Assembly (NCBI GenBank): GCA_036156195.1
Contig: JAYZUZ010000007.1
Span: 124,001-188,000, forward strand
Direction of reading: 5' to 3'
Source: Abyssibacter sp036156195
GTDB taxonomy: Bacteria; Pseudomonadota; Gammaproteobacteria; Nevskiales; OUC007
DNA: 64,000 bases
In this document: one piece after another, positions 52,669-60,380 of the stretch
How positions within the stretch are numbered: position 1 is the stretch's first letter
How the letters are laid out: every line of letters starts with the position of its first letter
Notes under the pieces: generated by a model
Seen by the model: the letters and a program-made list of their open reading frames with translations, nothing else
Database searches by the model: none
Told to the model about the DNA's origin: nothing
Program-made: the position numbers and the translations under genes

Positions 52669-53128
52669 TCGCGGCGCTTCCCTCGCTGACCTGTCGCAGA
52701 GACTCGAGATGGCGGCGCACCGTCACCTGATGCTCGGCCAGTAACGCGTCGAGTTGCGCGGCGCCCACCTGTGAACGCGCCTCGTCCAGGGCCTGCGCCA
52801 GGCGAGCCTCAACTTCGGCAAAGGTGTCGGCCAATGCAGCCTCGCGTCGCGGCGACAGCAAGCTTTTGACATCAGCCACCAATCGCTCAACACCCAACCG
52901 TTCGGGGTCCTCCTCGGCCGGCAGGTCGCCCTGACGGCGAATTTCGGCCGCCAAGCGATCCGCAAAGGCCGCATGGGCGCGCGCGCAGTCATCAAACAAG
53001 GCCTTGCTGGATGCATCGACTGCCATCCGATCGCCCGCATACAACTCGGCCAGTTCACGGCAATGCCCGATCACCGTGTTCAGGGCCACCAGACGTTCAT
53101 CCATCAACATGTGCTGCTCCTGCGTCAT
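52661..53128 (-). CDS. DUF2383-like four-helix protein
   Basis: About 155 residues, all-helical and acidic. LNTVIGHCRELAELYAGDRM, a central DDCARAHAAFADRLAAEIRR and GDLPAEE resemble the PA2169/DUF2383 ferritin-like four-helix bundle; the second half is a further helical pair. No full di-iron ligand set is obvious. The ATG at 53128 lies inside the 3' end of the lipid kinase gene (32-bp overlap), and it overlaps the metallohydrolase downstream. Function unknown. Confidence 0.55.
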   Translation of the reverse strand: MTQEQHMLMDERLVALNTVIGHCRELAELYAGDRMAVDASSKALFDDCARAHAAFADRLAAEIRRQGDLPAEEDPERLGVERLVADVKSLLSPRREAALADTFAEVEARLAQALDEARSQVGAAQLDALLAEHQVTVRRHLESLRQVSEGSAAND

Positions 53129-54017
53129 CCTGAGCCACTCTGACCGCAACCCGCCCCGGATGTAACCGGAACGCTGCAGGCGTATGACCGAATTCCTCGC
53201 CATCTGCCGTCAACCGCAATGGCACATCTGTGTCGATCTCGATGGTCTCGGCCGTCACCTGCAACACTTCACTGAAGTACCGGTGCTGGCCTCGCCGCAT
53301 CGCCAAGCCAATGAGCACGAGACGCCAGAAGGAGCGGAGTTTCCAGCTGGACAGCACCAGCCGACCGCTGTCGAGCCGCGCATCGGCGTCGATCACCATG
53401 CCACCACCAAAGTGCCTGCCATTGCCCACCGATAGCTGGGTGCAGCGCAGACGTTGGTCACGCCCGTCGATTCGGACGCGGGCGTTGAAGCTGCGATGGC
53501 TGCGCCAGGTCCGGATGGCGGCCAGCAGGTAGCTCAGCGGCCCGAAAAAGCGTTTCTCGGCCTGACTGGTATGCCGCGGAATCTCGGCAGCGATGCCCAC
53601 ATGGGCCACATTGAAGAAAGGCCGGCCATTGATCTCGCTCACATCGATATGAACCGTTCGACCGTCCGCGATGATCGCCGCCGCCGCGTCCAGGTCATCT
53701 GGAATGCCGAGTGTGCGAGCCAGGTCGTTGGCGGTACCCAGCGGCAACAGCCCGAGGGTCAGCCCGGTGTCCATGAGTGCCTCGGCCACCGTGTTCATGG
53801 TGCCATCGCCACCGCCGGCGATGAGCAGATCCGCATCGTGCGCATGGCGGCGGATGCAGGACGCCACGTCTTCCGGGCCATCCGGGTCCAGATCGATGAG
53901 CGTAAGGCCCGCCTCCCGGAGCCGCTGCAGGGCGGATTCCACATCCTGGTTGCCGTTGCGTGCATTGGGATTGAGCAGCAGCAACGCCCGGCGCGGCGAC
54001 TCAGCCAATGTCGGCAC
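53097..54017 (-). CDS. YegS/diacylglycerol kinase family lipid kinase
   Basis: 306 residues. The nucleotide-binding motif GGGDGTMNTVAEAL and LLPLGTANDLARTLGIP are diagnostic of the DAGK catalytic domain. C-terminal strands (GRLVLSSWKLRSFWRL, ITADGEEFGHTPAAFRLH-like) fit YegS/BmrU. Phosphorylates a lipid such as diacylglycerol or phosphatidylglycerol; substrate unknown. The frame is open into rimK, but a GTG at 54017 just before the first strand (RRALLLLNPNARNG) is the probable start, 22 bp after rimK. Confidence 0.88.
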   Translation of the reverse strand: MPTLAESPRRALLLLNPNARNGNQDVESALQRLREAGLTLIDLDPDGPEDVASCIRRHAHDADLLIAGGGDGTMNTVAEALMDTGLTLGLLPLGTANDLARTLGIPDDLDAAAAIIADGRTVHIDVSEINGRPFFNVAHVGIAAEIPRHTSQAEKRFFGPLSYLLAAIRTWRSHRSFNARVRIDGRDQRLRCTQLSVGNGRHFGGGMVIDADARLDSGRLVLSSWKLRSFWRLVLIGLAMRRGQHRYFSEVLQVTAETIEIDTDVPLRLTADGEEFGHTPAAFRLHPGRVAVRVAQDDAGAAHVDG

Positions 54018-54039
54018 TCCCGATCCGAGCCCCCTGCAT

Positions 54040-54945
54040 CTAGCCGGCGCCCCGCGTACGGGTCTTGCCTGGTTTGTGATTCTTTTCGATGAACTCGATG
54101 ATCTGACCGGCAATGTCCTTGCCGGTCGTCGTCTCGATGCCCTCCAGGCCAGGCGATGAATTGACCTCCATCACCACCGGCCCATGGTTGGAGCGCAGGA
54201 TGTCGACCCCTGCAACATTCAGCCCCATGATCTTGGCCGCGCGGACCGCCGTGGACCGCTCCTCCGGCGTGATGCGGATTGAAGTCGCTGTACCGCCCCG
54301 GTGCAGGTTGGATCGAAATTCACCCTCCTTGCCCTGGCGCTTCATCGAGGCGACCACCTTGTCACCGATCACCAAGCATCGAATGTCCGAACCGCCGGCT
54401 TCCTTGATGAACTCCTGGGCCAGGAAATAAACGTTCAGCCCACGAAACGCATCGATAACACTCTCGGCTGCCTTTTCGGTTTCGGTCAGCACCACCCCCA
54501 CGCCCTGGGTGCCTTCCAGCAGCTTGATCACCATTGGCGCGCCGCCCACGATGTTCATCAGGTCTTCGGTGTCATCCGGCGAATGCGCAAAACCGGTCAC
54601 CGGCATGCCGATGCCCCGCCGTGCCAGCAACTGATGCGCACGCAGCTTGTCCCGGGCGCGGGTAATGGCAACCGATTCGTTGACGGGATACGTCCCCATG
54701 ATCTCGAACTGGCGCAGAACCGCCGTGCCGTAAAACGTAATCGACGCACCGATGCGAGGAATCACCGCATCGACGCCCTCGACCTTTTCGCCCTTGTAGT
54801 GGATTTCCGGCGAGTGCGACACGATCTTCATGTAACAGCGCAGCGGGTCAATCACCCGCATTTCATGTCCGCGCGCCCGTCCGGCCTCCACCATCTTCCG
54901 GGTCGAGTAAAGCTTGGGATTACGGGACAAAATGACGATCTTCAA
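54040..54945 (-). CDS. rimK: RimK family ATP-grasp protein glutamate ligase
   Basis: 301 residues, equal to E. coli RimK (300). ATP-grasp core: APMVIKLLEGTQGVGVVL, VYFLAQEFIKEAGGSDIRCL, SNLHRGGTATSIRITPEER and VMEVNSSPGLEGIE. RimK adds glutamates to the C-terminus of ribosomal protein S6. The start is a TTG that overlaps the stop of the RimB-like gene by 4 bp (TTGA), with GGAGA upstream. Part of a leftward unit with the protease, lipid kinase and metallohydrolase. Confidence 0.95.
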   Translation of the reverse strand: MKIVILSRNPKLYSTRKMVEAGRARGHEMRVIDPLRCYMKIVSHSPEIHYKGEKVEGVDAVIPRIGASITFYGTAVLRQFEIMGTYPVNESVAITRARDKLRAHQLLARRGIGMPVTGFAHSPDDTEDLMNIVGGAPMVIKLLEGTQGVGVVLTETEKAAESVIDAFRGLNVYFLAQEFIKEAGGSDIRCLVIGDKVVASMKRQGKEGEFRSNLHRGGTATSIRITPEERSTAVRAAKIMGLNVAGVDILRSNHGPVVMEVNSSPGLEGIETTTGKDIAGQIIEFIEKNHKPGKTRTRGAG

Positions 54946-55433
54946 GACAACGTCTCCTCAGGTGGGGCTGCGCTGAGATAGGAAGCGGCGGGGTCGACCA
55001 GGGCCCGGCCACGCAAGGCGGTGCGACCCAACAACATGCGGAACAACATGGTGTCGCGATCGGTCAGGGTCATCTCGATGGGCCAGACCAGCTGACCGAC
55101 CCGCACTGGCGTCAGAATGACCGGACGGCGCTCTCGATGCCCCCCCGAGTCAGTGACCACGCGCTCGTCGATGACGGGCGCCTGACACCAGCATTCGCGA
55201 TCCGACCCCTGCTCCGGGTGCACACCAAAGCGGGCGTAACGTCCGGCGTCGCCGTCGAGCAGCTCCACCGCAAACGCATGCAGCGCCGAGGTTCGGGCCC
55301 CCGTATCCACCTTGGCCTTAATGTGCGGAATGCCCAGTTCAGGCAAACCAACCCACTCGCGCCAACCAACGCGCAACAGGGTCTCCGAGTTGTCCGAGGT
55401 CTCCTTGCTCACGCGTTCGATGCTAACAGGCAT
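54942..55433 (-). CDS. RimB-like retropepsin-fold (ATP-dependent zinc) protease
   Basis: 163 residues. The active-site aspartate motif of retropepsin-like proteases is visible as AKVDTGARTSALHA. Other conserved blocks are WREWVGLPELGIPHIK, HRERRPVILTPV and RMLLGRTALRG. Known in pseudomonads as RimB, encoded with RimK, where it controls S6 modification. The frame stays open further upstream; ATG 55433 gives the family length. First gene of the unit and divergent from the DUF945 gene across 76 bp. Confidence 0.9.
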   Translation of the reverse strand: MPVSIERVSKETSDNSETLLRVGWREWVGLPELGIPHIKAKVDTGARTSALHAFAVELLDGDAGRYARFGVHPEQGSDRECWCQAPVIDERVVTDSGGHRERRPVILTPVRVGQLVWPIEMTLTDRDTMLFRMLLGRTALRGRALVDPAASYLSAAPPEETLS

Positions 55434-55509
55434 GGTGAAAAACCAAAGGCCGCTTCGGGGAAACAATCAGCCACGTATAATTCAGGGCTGCCTCGCCGAC
55501 AACCGTCTT

Positions 55510-56892
55510 ATGCGCGCCACCATTGCACTCGGCATTGCCGTCCTCTTCGCCCTGCTGGGCGTCTCGCCCGTTTACTTCGGCGGTGTGATGGCGGATGCGT
55601 ATTACGAAGGCCTGGAGCAGTGGATTCCCGACTGGGCGTTTCAGGTGCGTTCGGAGCGTTACCACCGGGGCTGGTTCTCCTCTACTGCGCATGTCGAGCT
55701 GTCATTGGCCCCGAGTCTTTGTGACTCGCCACCCTGCCCGGTGCTGCAGATGCAGACCGTGCTCACCCATGGCCCGATCCCCTTCGGCGCCACCGAGGCC
55801 CTGGGTGGTCAGAACCGCCTGCTCGGCGGGGTGATCCAATCCACCATCGACCCCGCGCCGCTGTTCCGCGCCGGGCGCATCGAACCCGGCCTGCCACCGC
55901 TCAAGGCCTTCACCAAGGTGTATCTGACCGGCAGCAGCAGCACGCGACTGGAAATGCCGGCCTCGGGCCAGACTCTGCAAGCCGACAGCGAGCAATTCAG
56001 CCTGGCGTCCGAGGGCCTGCTGGGTGTGATCGATCATCGCGGCGCCAGCGGTTTGAACACTCATTTCGAGATGCCGCGCCTGGAAGCCACGGGCCAGCAA
56101 GGGCGGCAAGCGCTGCTCAAGGGGATTAGCGTGGATTTCAGCGGCTCACGCGAAGGTGAGTTGCTGCTGGGCGACTGGTCCGGCCAGCTGGACCGTATCC
56201 GCTTTCTGGCGCCGGAGCAGGACGCCCGCTACGCGCTGGATGCCCTGCGCCTGGGCGCGGCCACCCGGCTGCGCGACGGGCTGATCTCGGGCGACCTCAA
56301 CCTCACGCTGGACCGCCTGGCCACCCCACAGCAAACCGTGGGCGCCAGTCGCGGCAATATCCGCTTCGACCGCCTCGACGCCGCCACGCTGGTGCGCATT
56401 CGCAATGCGCTGCGGCCGGTGATTCGCGGCGAAGCACCCTCGCCCGAGGCCAGACTCGCCGTTGCCGGCCTGTTGCTGCAATACGGCCCGGCGCTGCTGC
56501 ACCCGGGCCCGGAAATCACCTTTAACGACTTGCGCCTGGTCACCGACCGTGGCGTTGCGGCTGCCGACGGCAAACTGATGGTCCTACCGGGCACGGTCGA
56601 CGGCCGACTGACACTGGCCAAGCTGCTCCGCCGCCTGGAGGGCGAGGCCGATATCGTCGTCGACGAGCCGCTGGCCCGGCACTGGATGGACATGAGCGAC
56701 CGTCCTGATCTCGCCTCCGCCCAGATGCCCGGCCTGATCGAAGACAACATCCTGCAGCGAACCCCGGATGATCAGATCGCCGTCAATCTTGAGTACAAGC
56801 AGGGCCGGCTGTGGATTAACGGCATCGAGAATGAACAATGGGCCGCGCTCATGGTCTTGCTGGACATGGGTTCCCTGGAGATCGATTCATGA
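55510..56892 (+). CDS. DUF945 (YdgA-like) family protein
   Basis: 460 residues with an N-terminal hydrophobic segment (TIALGIAVLFALLGVSPVYFGG), then a long beta-strand-rich exported region. DUF945 features: YYEGLEQWIPDWAFQVRSERYHRGWFSS and the repeated 'TLTHGPIPFG'-type block seen as VLTHGPIPFGATEAL. Probably inner-membrane anchored with a periplasmic domain; function unknown. The stop overlaps mnmG by 4 bp (ATGA), so the genes are coupled. Confidence 0.85.
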   Translation: MRATIALGIAVLFALLGVSPVYFGGVMADAYYEGLEQWIPDWAFQVRSERYHRGWFSSTAHVELSLAPSLCDSPPCPVLQMQTVLTHGPIPFGATEALGGQNRLLGGVIQSTIDPAPLFRAGRIEPGLPPLKAFTKVYLTGSSSTRLEMPASGQTLQADSEQFSLASEGLLGVIDHRGASGLNTHFEMPRLEATGQQGRQALLKGISVDFSGSREGELLLGDWSGQLDRIRFLAPEQDARYALDALRLGAATRLRDGLISGDLNLTLDRLATPQQTVGASRGNIRFDRLDAATLVRIRNALRPVIRGEAPSPEARLAVAGLLLQYGPALLHPGPEITFNDLRLVTDRGVAAADGKLMVLPGTVDGRLTLAKLLRRLEGEADIVVDEPLARHWMDMSDRPDLASAQMPGLIEDNILQRTPDDQIAVNLEYKQGRLWINGIENEQWAALMVLLDMGSLEIDS

Positions 56893-58754
56893 GCGCTGAA
56901 TTCGATGTCATCGTCGTCGGCGGTGGCCACGCCGGCACCGAGGCGGCACTGGCGGCGGCCCGTATGGGTCGGCGTACGCTGCTGGTGACCCACAGCATCG
57001 ACAGCCTCGGCCAGATGAGCTGCAACCCGGCCATCGGCGGCATCGGCAAGGGGCACCTGGTCAAGGAGATCGATGCCCTGGGTGGCGTCATGGCCCGCGC
57101 CGCCGACGCGGCCGGCATCCACTTCCGTCGCCTCAATGCCCGCAAGGGTCCGGCCGTGCGCGCGACCCGCGCCCAGGCCGACCGCATGCTCTACCGCTAC
57201 TTTGTGCGCGAAGCGCTGGAGCGGCAGGAGAATCTGTCGCTGTTCCAGCAGCCGGTCGCCGATCTGCTGTTTGACGGTGAGCGCGTCGCCGGCGTCGAGA
57301 CCGAGGGCGGCCTGCGCTTTCACGCCCGCGCCGTGGTGCTCACGGTCGGCACGTTCCTGGCGGGCAAGATTCATATCGGTGAGGAGCAATCCGAAGGCGG
57401 CCGCGCCGGCGATGCGCCATCGAACCGCTTGGCCGCCAAGCTGCGCGAACTGCCGTTTACCGTGGGCCGACTCAAGACCGGCACGCCGCCGCGCATTGAC
57501 GGTCGCAGCATCGACTATTCACATTTGCAGGAACAGCCGGGCGATGTCCCGCGACCGGTGTTCTCATTCCTCGGCAGCCGCGACCAGCACCCCCGCCAGG
57601 TCCATTGCCACATCACCCGGACCAACGCCCAAACCCACGACATCATCCGTGGCGGCCTCGACCGCTCGCCCATGTACGCCGGCCGTATCGAAGGTGTGGG
57701 CCCGCGCTACTGCCCCTCGGTGGAAGACAAGGTCGTGCGTTTTTCCGACAAGGATTCGCACCAGATCTTCATCGAGCCGGAAGGCCTCAACACCACAGAG
57801 ATCTACCCCAACGGCATTTCCACCAGCCTGCCCTACGACGTGCAGGTGGCGCTGGTGCATTCCATCGAAGGCTTCGAACAGGCGCATATCACCCGCCCCG
57901 GCTACGCCATCGAATACGACTACTTCGACCCGCGTGAGCTCAAGGCCACGCTGGAAACCAAGCATGTGCCCGGCCTGTACTTTGCCGGCCAAATCAACGG
58001 CACGACCGGCTACGAGGAGGCCGCTGCCCAGGGTTTGCTCGCCGGCCTCAACGCCGCCCGCGCCGTGGCGGACCAAGCGCCCTGGGTGCCGACCCGCAGC
58101 GAGGCCTACATCGGCGTGCTGGTGGACGACCTGGTGACCCGCGGCGTGCTCGAGCCCTATCGCATGTTCACCTCCCGCGCCGAGCACCGGCTGCTGCTGC
58201 GCGAGGACAACGCCGATCTGCGCCTGACCCCAACCGGCCGCGAACTGGGCCTGGTCGACGACAACCGCTGGCAGCACTTCGACGCCAAGCGCGAAGCCAT
58301 CGAGACGGAGCGCCAGCGTCTGGCCTCCACGCTGGTGCGTCCAGACGCGGCACCGGCCGACTGGTCGCTCACCCAGGGTGTCCACGCGCTGGAGCTGCTG
58401 CGCCGCCCGGAAATCACCCACGCCGCCATCGCCGCCTGTATCGGTGACGGCGACGCGGCCGAAGCCGTGGCCGAACAGATCGAAATACAGGCCAAGTACG
58501 CCGGCTACATCGACCGACAGGAAACCCAAGTCACCCGCCAACGCGAACTGGACCACACGCCGTTACCGGATGACCTCGACTACGCACAAGTCCACGGCCT
58601 GTCCATCGAAGTCCAGCAACGCCTCAACGAAGCCCGCCCCGACACCCTCGGCCGCGCCTCACGCCTGCCCGGCATCACCCCAGCGGCGGTCTCGATTCTT
58701 GCTGTCCACCTGAAGAAAAGCGGATATCGCGTGTCGGGAGAATCGGCGGCCTGA
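56889..58754 (+). CDS. mnmG: tRNA uridine 5-carboxymethylaminomethyl modification enzyme MnmG
   Basis: 621 residues (E. coli 629). FAD-binding GGGHAGTEAALAAARMG, NPAIGGIGKGHLVKEID, TGTPPRIDGRS, EGLNTTEIYPNGISTSLP and GYEEAAAQGLLAGLNAAR. Works with MnmE on wobble U34 of tRNAs. Starts at ATG 56889 behind CTGGAG. In many bacteria mnmG heads an rsmG-parA-parB cluster near the origin; here it follows a DUF945 gene and is followed by an accessory region, with no rsmG or par genes. Confidence 0.97.
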   Translation: MSAEFDVIVVGGGHAGTEAALAAARMGRRTLLVTHSIDSLGQMSCNPAIGGIGKGHLVKEIDALGGVMARAADAAGIHFRRLNARKGPAVRATRAQADRMLYRYFVREALERQENLSLFQQPVADLLFDGERVAGVETEGGLRFHARAVVLTVGTFLAGKIHIGEEQSEGGRAGDAPSNRLAAKLRELPFTVGRLKTGTPPRIDGRSIDYSHLQEQPGDVPRPVFSFLGSRDQHPRQVHCHITRTNAQTHDIIRGGLDRSPMYAGRIEGVGPRYCPSVEDKVVRFSDKDSHQIFIEPEGLNTTEIYPNGISTSLPYDVQVALVHSIEGFEQAHITRPGYAIEYDYFDPRELKATLETKHVPGLYFAGQINGTTGYEEAAAQGLLAGLNAARAVADQAPWVPTRSEAYIGVLVDDLVTRGVLEPYRMFTSRAEHRLLLREDNADLRLTPTGRELGLVDDNRWQHFDAKREAIETERQRLASTLVRPDAAPADWSLTQGVHALELLRRPEITHAAIAACIGDGDAAEAVAEQIEIQAKYAGYIDRQETQVTRQRELDHTPLPDDLDYAQVHGLSIEVQQRLNEARPDTLGRASRLPGITPAAVSILAVHLKKSGYRVSGESAA

Positions 58755-58939
58755 TCCGTTGTCCGGGATGGCGCCGGAAACTCTACGCTTGAACTGTCGT
58801 TGATTAGGGGGCGATTACGCCACGAACAGGCCGAATAGTCGACCGCAACCGCACCTCTATCGCCTCAATCTAGACGTCTTCAACTGCACGATTGCGGGAG
58901 GGGTCCATATACGATCTGTCGGGCATGCACCTGAAAGAA

Positions 58940-59235
58940 CTACTGTTTTTGTCTCTCACGCCAGTAGAACGGCGCCCGTTTCTGATGCGCGACGGCGAGA
59001 ATGCGAATGCCCGATGGCTTGACACTATAGTGAAGCGTGAGGTGGGTTGGACGACCACAGAACGTACAGTCCCCCGGCTGATTGGAGCCGATTCGGGATG
59101 ACGGCAGACTTGCTCAGTGACCGATTCGACCTCAGCGGCCAGTTCCAAGCCTTTTCCGGGCAAAACTGCCTCGTAGTGAGCCACCGCCTCGTCAAGCTCT
59201 CTCGCTGCGAGGGGGTGGAACTCATAGGGCAGCAT
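58940..59235 (-). pseudogene. RelE/ParE-type toxin, frameshifted
   Basis: The N-terminal ~65 residues (PYEFHPLAARELDEAVAHYE, GLELAAEVES) match RelE/ParE-family toxins. Near 59036-59060 the frame breaks. In the +2 frame the expected C-terminus continues: TLHYSVKPSGIRILAVAHQK and APFYWRERQKQ, with a stop at 58940-58942. The total of 296 bp is one base short of 99 codons, so one missing base explains it. As read, the annotated frame runs to 58870 with an unrelated tail. Either an inactivating mutation or a sequencing error. Confidence 0.8.
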
Positions 59236-59474
59236 TACTTGCCGTGGCGGGATTTGATGTTGGCAAAGACCTCTCTGCCAGGGATGCCTTTGATTTTTCC
59301 GGTATCCATCTCATCGTCCCGCCGCTCAGCTTCTCTCAGCCAGAGATCTGAGAGCTCTGACTCCGGAAGGCTGACCAAGCTCTCGACCAGCGAGTGCGCA
59401 AGCCGCACCCGAGCATCCGGTTGAAGCTGAAGGGCTGCTTCCTGGAGCGATTCGATGGTGTGGAATGTAGCCAT
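59235..59474 (-). CDS. addiction-module antitoxin (TIGR02574-like)
   Basis: 79 residues with the layout of the addiction-module component family: a helical N-terminus TIESLQEAALQLQPDARVRLAHSLVESL, an acidic SLPESELSDLWLREAERRDDEM and a C-terminal PGREVFANIKSRHGK. It neutralises the adjacent RelE/ParE toxin. The stop TAA shares one base with the toxin ATG (TAATG), the usual antitoxin-first arrangement. The frame could begin five codons earlier, but MATFHTIE is typical. Intact, unlike the toxin. Confidence 0.85.
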   Translation of the reverse strand: MATFHTIESLQEAALQLQPDARVRLAHSLVESLVSLPESELSDLWLREAERRDDEMDTGKIKGIPGREVFANIKSRHGK

Positions 59475-59762
59475 GGGTCGATTGTACATCTCTGACGGGC
59501 GCCAGAATGCCTAACGCTCTGATTCACTGCGTCGAACAGCACAGCTCATCTTTGCATAGAGCCCCCCGATCGATAAGCGACAGCCATCGCCTAGTTTCGA
59601 TCCTGGACCCGCACAGAGTTATCCAGCGGATGTGCCGGCCCTCGACATTGCAGTCGTGGGGCCTTTATAAGATCGCCCCGCGGAAGTTGCTGTGATTTGA
59701 TACAGCCCGCCGGCTAATTCCCTGCGCAGAGATCTTGCCGTGGCGCTCGATTGACGACGACT

Positions 59763-59797
59763 TGTTGGGTTGCAAGACCTGACCCCATTCTTTCTTG
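59763..59797 (-). repeat. second-type element end (GGTCAGGTCTTGCAA)
   Basis: Minus-strand AAGAATGGGGTCAGGTC followed by TTGCAACCCAAC; the same pattern in imperfect form stands at 20260-20290. Marks an old insertion boundary. Confidence 0.5.
59779..59795 (+). repeat. 17-bp direct repeat, copy 1
   Basis: CTGACCCCATTCTTTCT; an identical copy lies at 59893-59909, 114 bp to the right. The pair brackets the transposase remnant. Confidence 0.9.
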
Positions 59798-59896
59798 CGG
59801 CGCTTTCTGCACTTCATCTACGGAGTGCTGAAATCAGGGCAGCCGTTTGACGCACGAATCCCGCTTCAGGGGATTGCAATCCAGGACGGTATCTGA
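59783..59896 (+). pseudogene. transposase C-terminal remnant, IS110-like
   Basis: A stop-bounded frame of 37 codons reading RRFLHFIYGVLKSGQPFD and, further on, GIAIQDGI before TGA at 59894-59896. The block 'YGVLKSG-PFD' and the terminal 'QDGI' are familiar from C-termini of IS110/IS116/IS902 transposases. Everything upstream of about 59795 is lost and replaced by the direct-repeat sequence. Assignment rests on short motifs only. Confidence 0.5.
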
Positions 59897-59909
59897 CCCC
59901 ATTCTTTCT
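59893..59909 (+). repeat. 17-bp direct repeat, copy 2
   Basis: CTGACCCCATTCTTTCT, identical to 59779-59795; it overlaps the stop codon of the transposase remnant. Confidence 0.9.
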
Positions 59910-59983
59910 CCCATTGATCCCGAGGACCTGGCCAAGCAAAGGGAGATGTTTTAAATCTCAGTCCGACCCCGGTTTCGGGAGAA

Positions 59984-60256
59984 TCAGCGCGGTGACGGGC
60001 ACACGACCTTGGTGGGCAGACCGTCCTTGAAAGCGAAATATTCGACGCACTCTCGGCCATCCTGCTGAATGGTTCGCTTCCCTACATCAGCGCTCTGAAG
60101 CAATTCGGAAAGCGACGTCGTGCCGTCGCTGTTCCAGTCCATCTCCGTCCAGGCGAAGCGAGACATGCCGGCATGCGCGGCAAACGCTGCCCACACCCCC
60201 GCCAGCACTGCGAGCGCCGACACGACGAGTAGGACCATGCGCGTTACCTTGCCCAT
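59984..60256 (-). CDS. small exported or membrane-anchored EF-hand protein
   Basis: 90 residues. A hydrophobic N-terminus (MVLLVVSALAVLAGVWAAFA) is a signal peptide or anchor. Then a single canonical EF-hand loop at residues 40-51 with D40, N42, D44, T46, S48 and E51 at the calcium-coordinating positions (DWNSDGTTSLSE). Two cysteines near the C-terminus (RECVEY, VVCPSPR) may form a disulfide. No named family recognised. It lies between element debris and a decayed RAYT end, so it may be acquired. Confidence 0.6.
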   Translation of the reverse strand: MGKVTRMVLLVVSALAVLAGVWAAFAAHAGMSRFAWTEMDWNSDGTTSLSELLQSADVGKRTIQQDGRECVEYFAFKDGLPTKVVCPSPR

Positions 60257-60296
60257 GGAGCGCTCGTGCCTAACGAAAATACGAAGAACGAAATAC

Positions 60297-60340
60297 GGGA
60301 CAGACCACGGTTCCTACAAGAACCCATAACCCACTCGGCT
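60297..60340 (-). repeat. decayed third RAYT element end
   Basis: GGGACAGACCACGGTT (60297-60312) matches the RAYT terminal repeat over 16 bp. The following CCTACAAGAACCCATAACCC is a diverged version of the transposase 3' end. No transposase body remains. Confidence 0.75.
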
Positions 60341-60380
60341 TCTATCATTCTGGGCACTCCGGATGGCCTAGCCGCCCCGC

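Larger units (their letters stand above)
59475..59983. other. 509-bp stretch without intact genes, element debris
   Basis: Holds the antitoxin promoter region on the left, then a second-type element end (59763-59797), a transposase 3' remnant (59783-59896) between 17-bp direct repeats, and a short unassigned frame ending at 59954. Between 59500 and 59760 I see no gene, tRNA or strong hairpin. Confidence 0.6.

Noticed and set aside
58870..58942. Unrelated 24-residue tail of the toxin frame as a real domain
   Set aside because: It arises only after the frameshift; the other frame continues the expected toxin C-terminus and stops at 58940.
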